Below, one piece after another: positions 58,443 to 64,000 of a stretch of DNA of 64,000 bases. The first letter of the stretch is position 1. Every line of letters begins with the position of its first letter. The DNA comes from Moorella mulderi DSM 14980 (lineage in GTDB: Bacteria > Bacillota > DSM-521 > Neomoorellales > Neomoorellaceae): NCBI RefSeq assembly GCF_001594015.1, contig NZ_LTBC01000001.1, positions 372,001-436,000 on the forward strand, in the 5' to 3' direction. Under the pieces are notes generated by a model that saw nothing but the letters and a program-made list of their open reading frames with translations, was not told where the DNA came from and searched no databases. A program made the position numbers and the translations under genes.

Positions 58443-59633
58443 ATGAAAGTCGCCTACTTTGACTGCTTTTCCGGTATCAGCGGTGATATGTGCCTGGGGG
58501 CCCTGCTGGCCAACGGCCTTTCCCGGGATGAACTGGTGGCAGGCTTAAAAGGTCTGGCCCTGGAGGGGTGGGAATTACAAGTCAGAGAAGTCAAACAGCA
58601 GGGTATTGCGGCCATAGATGTAGATGTACAGGTGGCCGGTCACCAACCCCACCGCCACCTGGAAGATATCCTGGAACTCATCAATAACAGCCCGCTGCCT
58701 GCACCGGTGCGGGAAAAAGCAACGGCTGTCTTCCAGCGCCTGGCCCGGGCTGAGGGCCAGGTGCACGGCATCAGTCCCGAAAAAGTCCACTTCCATGAAG
58801 TTGGGGCCGTCGATGCCATTATCGATATTGTAGGCACTGTCCTGGGCCTGCACCTCCTGGGTATTGAGCGGGTTATAGCATCACCCCTGCCCCTGGGCTC
58901 CGGCTGGGTCGAATGCCATCACGGCAAACTGCCTGTACCGGCACCGGCGACCCTTTACCTGCTCCAGGGTTACCCTGTTTACGGCACTGAAGATAAAGCC
59001 GAGCTAGTGACCCCCACCGGCGCGGCCCTCATCACTACCCTGGCTGGTAGTTTCGGCCCTTTCCCGGCCATGAATTTGACCAGCGTTGGCTTTGGCGCCG
59101 GGAAAACCCTTCTTGCGCATCCCAACCTCCTGCGCCTGGCCCTGGGAGAAATAGCCGGCACGCAGCCAGAAGGAGAAGAGAGCAGCCTGGTCCTGGAGAC
59201 GACCATTGATGACATGAACGCCGAGTTTTTCCCCGCCCTCATGGAGCAGGTCCTGGCTGCCGGGGCCGTGGATGCCTACTTTACACCGGTGCAAATGAAA
59301 AAAGGCCGGCCCGGCGTCCTCTTTACAACCATCTGCCCGGAAAACCGCCTGGCCGCGGTAGCAGCGGCCATCTTCCGCCATTCCAGCACCCTGGGCCTGC
59401 GCTTTCGCCGCGACCGGCGCCTGGTCTGCCAGCGGCGGAGTACGGAAGTGCTGACGCCTTACGGGCCGGTCACCGTCAAATGGGGGCTCTACCATGATCC
59501 CGAGGGCCGGGCAATCACCAACGTCGCCCCGGAGTATGAATCCTGTCGCCAGGCCGCCCTGGCCGCCGGCGTGCCCGTGAAGGAAGTCTACGCCGCCGCC
59601 CTGGCTGCCGCCCGGGCCGTAAAGGTATGGTGA
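58443..59633 (+). CDS. larC: Nickel-pincer cofactor nickel insertase LarC
   Basis: LarC inserts nickel into the pincer cofactor using CTP. The 396-residue protein begins [16 protein letters not shown] and includes the [15 protein letters not shown]-type stretch ([13 protein letters not shown]), [14 protein letters not shown] and [10 protein letters not shown]. In L. plantarum it is split by a ribosomal frameshift; here it is one continuous frame. LarA and LarB are not in the window. Confidence 0.92.
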   Translation: MKVAYFDCFSGISGDMCLGALLANGLSRDELVAGLKGLALEGWELQVREVKQQGIAAIDVDVQVAGHQPHRHLEDILELINNSPLPAPVREKATAVFQRLARAEGQVHGISPEKVHFHEVGAVDAIIDIVGTVLGLHLLGIERVIASPLPLGSGWVECHHGKLPVPAPATLYLLQGYPVYGTEDKAELVTPTGAALITTLAGSFGPFPAMNLTSVGFGAGKTLLAHPNLLRLALGEIAGTQPEGEESSLVLETTIDDMNAEFFPALMEQVLAAGAVDAYFTPVQMKKGRPGVLFTTICPENRLAAVAAAIFRHSSTLGLRFRRDRRLVCQRRSTEVLTPYGPVTVKWGLYHDPEGRAITNVAPEYESCRQAALAAGVPVKEVYAAALAAARAVKVW

Positions 59634-59640
59634 CCTAAGA

Positions 59641-59682
59641 AAAACCCCTTACCTGCCAGCGACAGGTCAAGGGGTTAGTTTT
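59641..59682 (+). terminator. Terminator between larC and DUF554
   Basis: AACCCCTT-ACCTG and CAGGT-C-AAGGGGTT form a stem of about 13 bp, followed by AGTTTTTT on the plus strand. It is bidirectional in form and lies 8 bases after larC and directly at the DUF554 stop. Confidence 0.85.
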
Positions 59683-60372
59683 TTAATGCCACCATAAGGA
59701 CAGCAGAGCAGCAAAGAAAAGGGCTGGTAAAAGGTTACCGGCGGGAATCTCCTTTATCTTCAGTACTCCAAGGGCAATAGCGATAATGAGCAGGCCCCCG
59801 CTGGCAGTAATTTCGGTTACTACTGCCGGCGTCAGGTAGTTCTGCAGCCAGGCGGCTAGGAAGGTCAAGCTACCCTGGTAAACAAGCACCGGCAGGGCCG
59901 ACAGGGCCACTCCCCAGCCCAGGGTGGTGCTCATGGTAACAGCCAGGATACCATCCAGCAGAGCCTTGGCATAAAGGGTATTGTAATTGCCACGTAAACC
60001 AGCCTCCAGGGAACCCATAATGGCCATGGCGCCGACGCAATAGAGCAGGCTGGCGCTGACAAAGGCCCGGGTAAGCTCTCCGCTGCCGCCCCGGGTAAGA
60101 AGTAGCTCCAGGCGCCGCCCCAGGCCTGTCAAACGCCCTTCAATATCCAGGAGTTCCCCGCTAATACCCCCGGCTACCAGGCTGACAATCACCAGCACGA
60201 TATTTTTGCTCTGGGTGGCCATGGCCAGCCCCACCAGTAATATACCCAGGCCAGTGGCCTGGGTAACTGTTGTCAGCAGGCGCCGTGGCAGGCGCTGGCC
60301 AATTAAGGACCCTAAAAGGGAACCGGCCAGGATGGCCAGGACATTAACCCATGTCCCCCACAAGTTCTTCAC
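59683..60372 (-). CDS. DUF554 family membrane protein
   Basis: This 229-residue protein has six or seven hydrophobic helices, begins with GTWVNVLAILAGSLLG and includes LYCVGAMAIMGSLEAGLRG, the DUF554 hallmark. It is probably a transporter of unknown substrate. It is convergent with larC across a terminator. Confidence 0.88.
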   Translation of the reverse strand: MKNLWGTWVNVLAILAGSLLGSLIGQRLPRRLLTTVTQATGLGILLVGLAMATQSKNIVLVIVSLVAGGISGELLDIEGRLTGLGRRLELLLTRGGSGELTRAFVSASLLYCVGAMAIMGSLEAGLRGNYNTLYAKALLDGILAVTMSTTLGWGVALSALPVLVYQGSLTFLAAWLQNYLTPAVVTEITASGGLLIIAIALGVLKIKEIPAGNLLPALFFAALLSLWWH

Positions 60373-60406
60373 CCCGATTTCAGGCGTCAGCCGGCGCCTT
60401 TTTCCC

Positions 60407-60961
60407 TTAAAACTCCCTAGGTTTGCAAATTATCTCTTTGATTTTGGTAGCGAAAAAGTCCTGGGAATGGGCCGGGCGTAAAACCAGGGCCGTATCAACA
60501 CCTTCGTTGCTGCCGCCCAGGGCAATGACATCCACCCCCGCCGGTATGAGCCCAGCGTCCAGGGCCATGCCGGCAACCTCGACGGCCACCTTGGTGCCCT
60601 GGCCGAAGAGACGCAGGGTATTGGCGATAATTTCGGCCGGGTAAACGCCCTGGAAGCTGAAACGCAAGGCGCGGTCCAGGCCGGCCAGCAGGTGGGTGGT
60701 GGTCAGGACTTTAATCCCCCCGTCCTCCAGGCGCCGGCGTGTGGCCGCATCCATTTCTATTTCCCCCGGATTTTTAAACCCGGCCTGGTGGGTGACGCAA
60801 ACGATATTTAAGTCGTTATTCCCCAGGCACAGTGAGGCGCTGTAGCCGGTGGCCGAGGCAACGACCACATTCTTTAACCCCAGCTGCCTGGCCCGTTCCA
60901 GGGCCAACTTCACCGTCCCTTCTGTATTTATCTTTCCTTTTGCTTGCCAGTATGTTGTCAT
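60407..60961 (-). CDS. Stand-alone pyruvate kinase C-terminal (alpha/beta) domain protein
   Basis: This 184-residue protein resembles the PK C-terminal domain without the catalytic barrel: NVVVASATGYSASLCL, GFKNPGEIEMDAATRRRLED and GQGTKVAVEVAGMALDAGLI. The start MTTYWQAKGKI has AAGGAGGATGAAGAG upstream; an earlier in-frame ATG is rejected. The role may be binding of a small allosteric ligand; not known. Confidence 0.8.
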   Translation of the reverse strand: MTTYWQAKGKINTEGTVKLALERARQLGLKNVVVASATGYSASLCLGNNDLNIVCVTHQAGFKNPGEIEMDAATRRRLEDGGIKVLTTTHLLAGLDRALRFSFQGVYPAEIIANTLRLFGQGTKVAVEVAGMALDAGLIPAGVDVIALGGSNEGVDTALVLRPAHSQDFFATKIKEIICKPREF

Positions 60962-61195
60962 CTCTTCATCCTCCTTATCCTTGCTTTGCTTCAGAGGCCG
61001 GCTCCGGACATCTCGTCCTCGACCCCGCCCCCGCTCCTCAGCTCTGGGCCGCTTCGCCACTCGGTAGAAGCTCGCTCGCTTCCGACAAATGCCAGCCAGG
61101 CATTTTCATACCCCCGCTGGTGGCGATTCATCGCCATGGGAGGCTCCTAGCAAAATAAATATCTTTCGAGGGCTAACTTTAATTTGGAGCGAACT

Positions 61196-62080
61196 TTAAA
61201 ATGTTTCACGTGAAACATTTTCCCTGGTTAATACGGTTATAATCCTTTCTAAATCCTCGGCACCAAAATAATAGATTTCTATTTTACCTTTATTTTTCCC
61301 GCAAGTCAGCTTAACCTTTGTGCTTAAAATGTGCTGTAGTCTATCTTCTAGTTGCTTGACTTCTAAATTAACTTTTTCGTTCTTGGTTTCCTTTTTTGGG
61401 GGGTGATCAATCGTGGCCAGCATCTTTTTAGCAATTAATTCTGTCTCCCTTACCGCCAGCCCTTCTTCTTTAACTTTTCTTGCCAGCATTAACTGCTGTT
61501 CTCTATCCTTCAAGCTCAGGATTATTCTGGCATGGCCAGGGGATATTTCATTCTTGCGGAGCATTTCCTGGATTTCCTCCGGTAACTGCAACAGGCGCAG
61601 GGCATTGGCGATTACCGGCCGGCTTTTACCTACGCGGTGGGCGATTTCTTCCTGGGTAAGATTGTGTTTGTTTATTAGCGCCTGGTAAGCTTCAGCTTCC
61701 TCGAGGGGATTGAGATCTTCCCGTTGCAGGTTCTCTATCAAGGCTATTTCAGCCGTTTCCCTGGCATCCAGTTCCTTGATGATGGCTGGTATTTCCTTTA
61801 ATCCGGCCAATTTGGAGGCGCGCCAGCGGCGTTCGCCGGCAATCAGTTCGTACCTGTCATCGCCAACGGGTTTAATCACTATCGGCTGGATAACGCCGTG
61901 GCTTTTGATTGACCGGGCCAATTCCTCTAATTTCCCGGCATCGAAATCTCGCCTTGGCTGGTGCCGCCCGGCTACAATCCGGTCAATTGCTACGCTGGTT
62001 ACTTCCCCGGCTATAACTTCTTTTTCGTCATTTGGTGGCAATAAAGCTCCCAGGCCCCGGCCCAGCCCCCTTTTAACCAT
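61196..62080 (-). CDS. parB: Chromosome partitioning protein ParB (Spo0J)
   Basis: This 294-residue CTP-dependent clamp has MVKRGLGRGLGALLP, the GERRWRA box, ENLQREDLNPLEEAEAY and a helix-turn-helix region (QEEIAHRVGKSRPVIANAL). The last codons (NVSRETF) form a parS site. It overlaps parA by 8 bases. It loads on parS and helps origin segregation and SMC loading. Confidence 0.96.
   Translation of the reverse strand: MVKRGLGRGLGALLPPNDEKEVIAGEVTSVAIDRIVAGRHQPRRDFDAGKLEELARSIKSHGVIQPIVIKPVGDDRYELIAGERRWRASKLAGLKEIPAIIKELDARETAEIALIENLQREDLNPLEEAEAYQALINKHNLTQEEIAHRVGKSRPVIANALRLLQLPEEIQEMLRKNEISPGHARIILSLKDREQQLMLARKVKEEGLAVRETELIAKKMLATIDHPPKKETKNEKVNLEVKQLEDRLQHILSTKVKLTCGKNKGKIEIYYFGAEDLERIITVLTRENVSRETF
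61202..61217. promoter_or_regulatory. parS centromere site
   Basis: TGTTTCACGTGAAACA is a perfect 16-bp palindrome equal to the parS consensus. It lies inside the 3' end of parB and encodes its last residues. It shows that the window is close to the chromosome origin. Confidence 0.95.
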
Positions 62081-62834
62081 TGTTCATCACCTCCCTTGCC
62101 AGTTCTTGATATGCCTCGGCTCCACGGGAACGAGGGTCATAAAGGCTGATTGGCTGTCCATAGCTTGGCGCTTCGCTCAACCTCACATTACGCGGGATAA
62201 TGCTTTTAAATACTTTTTCAGGGAAGTGATTTTTCACTTCATCAACTACCTGCATGGATAAATTGGTCCGCGGGTCATACATTGTTAAGACAACCCCTTC
62301 TACTTTCAAGCGAGGGTTCAAGTGACGCGTAACCAGCTGGATGGTGTTCATCAGCTGGCCCAAACCTTCTAGGGCATAATATTCACACTGGATGGGTATT
62401 AAGACGCCGTCGGCTGCCGTCAGGGCATTGATGGTGAGCAAACCCAGGGAGGGCGGACAATCGATTATTATGTAGTCATAGTTATCTTTGACTTCTTTCA
62501 GGGCTTTCTTTAATTTCTGCTCCCTGGCAATGGCAGTCACCAGTTCAACTTCAGCGCCTGCCAGTTCAATGGTCGCCGGCGCCAGGTCTAGAAGGGGCAC
62601 TCCTGTGGCGATAATTACACCGGCTATGGGTACGCCGTTAATAATGACATCATAGATACAGTGCTCGATGCGCAGGCGATCAATGCCTAGACCGCTGGTG
62701 GCGTTACCCTGGGGATCAATATCTACCAGGAGTACTTGCTTTCCCGCCTGGGCTAAAAAGGCACTCAAATTGACGGCAGTGGTGGTTTTACCAACCCCTC
62801 CCTTTTGATTGGCAATGGCCATAACCTTGCCCAT
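62073..62834 (-). CDS. parA: Chromosome partitioning ATPase ParA (Soj)
   Basis: This 253-residue ATPase has the deviant Walker A KGGVGKTT (residues 11-18), DIDPQGNATSGLG and IDCPPSLGLLT motifs. It acts with ParB. The start ATG lies 79 bases after rsmG. Confidence 0.96.
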   Translation of the reverse strand: MGKVMAIANQKGGVGKTTTAVNLSAFLAQAGKQVLLVDIDPQGNATSGLGIDRLRIEHCIYDVIINGVPIAGVIIATGVPLLDLAPATIELAGAEVELVTAIAREQKLKKALKEVKDNYDYIIIDCPPSLGLLTINALTAADGVLIPIQCEYYALEGLGQLMNTIQLVTRHLNPRLKVEGVVLTMYDPRTNLSMQVVDEVKNHFPEKVFKSIIPRNVRLSEAPSYGQPISLYDPRSRGAEAYQELAREVMNNG

Positions 62835-62913
62835 GGGATTGACCTCTCCCTTGACTTTTTTTCTTTATTTCGGCATGCTTGTTCGTGTTCCTGCCGGCCT
62901 TGATTATTTTCCC

Positions 62914-63642
62914 TCACTTTAGCGGCCGTTTGGCTGGTACTCCCACCCGGCGCGGGTAAGCTGGCGGTGTAGTCTTTTCCTTTTTGATTATAACAAAAAT
63001 GCGCTTTTCTTCTCCCTCTGGAAGTTGATGCTGCCATATTTTTGTCTCACCACCTCCCAAAAGGTTTATTGCCTTTTCAGCTGCTACTAATTCCTGCTCT
63101 CCTGCCGGCCCCTTATAGGCTACCATAAAACCTTCTACCTGTACCAGGGGCAGGCAGTATTCCGCCAGGGTATTTAAAGGCGCTACAGCCCGGGCTACGG
63201 CCAGGTTATATTTTTCCCGGTAATTTTTGTTTTGACCTACCTCCTCGGCCCGGCCCCACAAGCAATCAACCCCGTCTAACCCCATCCTGGCAACTACCTT
63301 TTCCAGGAATTTAACCTTTTTTTGCTGGGCTTCCAGCAGTGTAAGCTGTATGTCCGGCCGGCATATTTTAAGGATAAAGCCCGGTATCCCTGCGCCGGTA
63401 CCTACATCGATAACCCTGGCACCTGCCGGGATTGCCAGGGCACAAAAAATGAGGAGGGAATCCAGGACGTGTTTCCGCCAGATTTCCCCCTCCTCAACAA
63501 TGGCCGTTAAGTTTATTTGCTTATTAGCCTCTAAAAGGAGATTGATATATTCGTTTATGGCAGTAATTTGTTCTACCGTTATATCCAGGCCGGCGTTCCG
63601 GATCAAGCTGGTAATTATGCTGTTATTAACCGGCACAGGCAT
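62914..63642 (-). CDS. rsmG: 16S rRNA (guanine527-N7)-methyltransferase
   Basis: This 242-residue protein has the SAM-binding VIDVGTGAGIPGFILKI motif (residues ~75-91), LLEAQQKKVKFL and the C-terminal PPAYPRRVGVPAKRPL. Loss of RsmG gives low-level streptomycin resistance elsewhere. It overlaps the end of mnmG by 17 bases in the standard mnmG-rsmG-parA-parB order. Confidence 0.96.
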   Translation of the reverse strand: MPVPVNNSIITSLIRNAGLDITVEQITAINEYINLLLEANKQINLTAIVEEGEIWRKHVLDSLLIFCALAIPAGARVIDVGTGAGIPGFILKICRPDIQLTLLEAQQKKVKFLEKVVARMGLDGVDCLWGRAEEVGQNKNYREKYNLAVARAVAPLNTLAEYCLPLVQVEGFMVAYKGPAGEQELVAAEKAINLLGGGETKIWQHQLPEGEEKRIFVIIKKEKTTPPAYPRRVGVPAKRPLK

Positions 63643-64000
63643 TGACCCCTTCCCGCCTTTTTTGTTCTAGATAGACCAGCAGGATACTGATATCTGCCGG
63701 GGTGACACCTGGTATGCGCAGGGCCTGCCCCAGGGAACGTGGTCTTACCCTTTCCAGGTGATCGATGCTCTCCCGGGATAAGCCACGGATTTCCCGGTAA
63801 TTGAGATTTTCGGGTAAACGCCTTCCTTCCAGTTTCAACATCCGCTCTACCTGGGCTTTTTCCTTGGCAATATAGCCTTCGTATTTGAGGATCATTTCTA
63901 TTTCCCCGGCAATATCGGCCGTTAGCGGTGGTACCAGGCCAGCTTCTACCATATCCTGGTATTTTAATCCCGGTCTTTTCAGGAGATCGGCCAGGCTGGC
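63626..64000 (-). CDS. mnmG: tRNA uridine 5-carboxymethylaminomethyl modification enzyme MnmG (C-terminal part)
   Basis: Only the last 124 residues are in the window; the frame is open to the edge. It reads ASLADLLKRPGLKYQDM at the edge, then YEGYIAKEKAQVERMLK and ends near SILLVYLEQKRRE, which match the helical C-terminal domain of MnmG (GidA). With MnmE it modifies the wobble uridine of several tRNAs. Confidence 0.93.
   Translation of the reverse strand, partial: ASLADLLKRPGLKYQDMVEAGLVPPLTADIAGEIEMILKYEGYIAKEKAQVERMLKLEGRRLPENLNYREIRGLSRESIDHLERVRPRSLGQALRIPGVTPADISILLVYLEQKRREGVNACAG

Overview
The window comes from a Gram-positive, endospore-forming anaerobe of the Clostridia. The best match I can argue from sequence alone is a Moorella-type thermophilic acetogen. 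Supporting points are a sporulation sigma-H gene, spore-type genes (yyaC, a GerMN lipoprotein), a cysteine T-box, flavin-dependent ThyX, and a complete selenocysteine-insertion set (selA, selB and tRNA-Sec). SelB is 635 residues, almost the length known for Moorella thermoacetica SelB. The species call is inference.

Positions 1-23,700 hold one long minus-strand information-processing block. In transcription order it reads tuf (copy 2), rpmG, secE, nusG, rplK, rplA, rplJ, rplL, rpoB, rpoC, an L7Ae-like gene, rpsL, rpsG, fusA, tuf (copy 1), then rpsJ through rplF, which runs off the left edge. The block is punctuated by a promoter and a long hairpin before rpmG, an L10 leader with a terminator before rplJ, and a terminator plus strong promoter between rplL and rpoB. 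The two tuf genes encode identical proteins.

Positions 23,900-28,100 hold a small multidrug/EamA-type membrane protein, a Nudix hydrolase, an array of three micro-peptides (25-36 residues) behind a sigma-K-like promoter, ychF, three tRNAs (Tyr, fMet, Thr) and sigH. Positions 28,100-38,000 are a minus-strand housekeeping series: rae1/yacP, rlmB, thyX, mrnC, cysS, cysE with its T-box, ispF, ispD, a PIN-TRAM protein, carD, radA and a PHP hydrolase.

Positions 37,954-38,698 are a 745-base gap without a convincing gene. It holds what looks like a free-standing, highly structured RNA of about 435 nt with its own promoter and terminator; I do not recognise it, and it is the best candidate here for something undescribed.

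Positions 38,700-47,900 hold a sensor kinase, a tandem HD-GYP protein, Uma2-family genes (one intact, one broken), a DUF1858 protein, a thiamine-binding-type protein, tRNA-Sec with its own promoter, and a complete branched-chain amino acid ABC transporter. Positions 47,900-57,400 hold selB, selA, hsp20, a GerMN lipoprotein, a YkvI-type transporter, yyaC, a phosphoribosyltransferase, a bactofilin, an M23 peptidase and a DUF4446 protein. Positions 57,500-64,000 hold larE and larC (nickel-pincer cofactor synthesis), DUF554, a free-standing pyruvate-kinase C-terminal domain, and the origin-proximal parB (with an internal parS site), parA, rsmG and the end of mnmG. The last group implies that the chromosome origin lies not far beyond the right edge.
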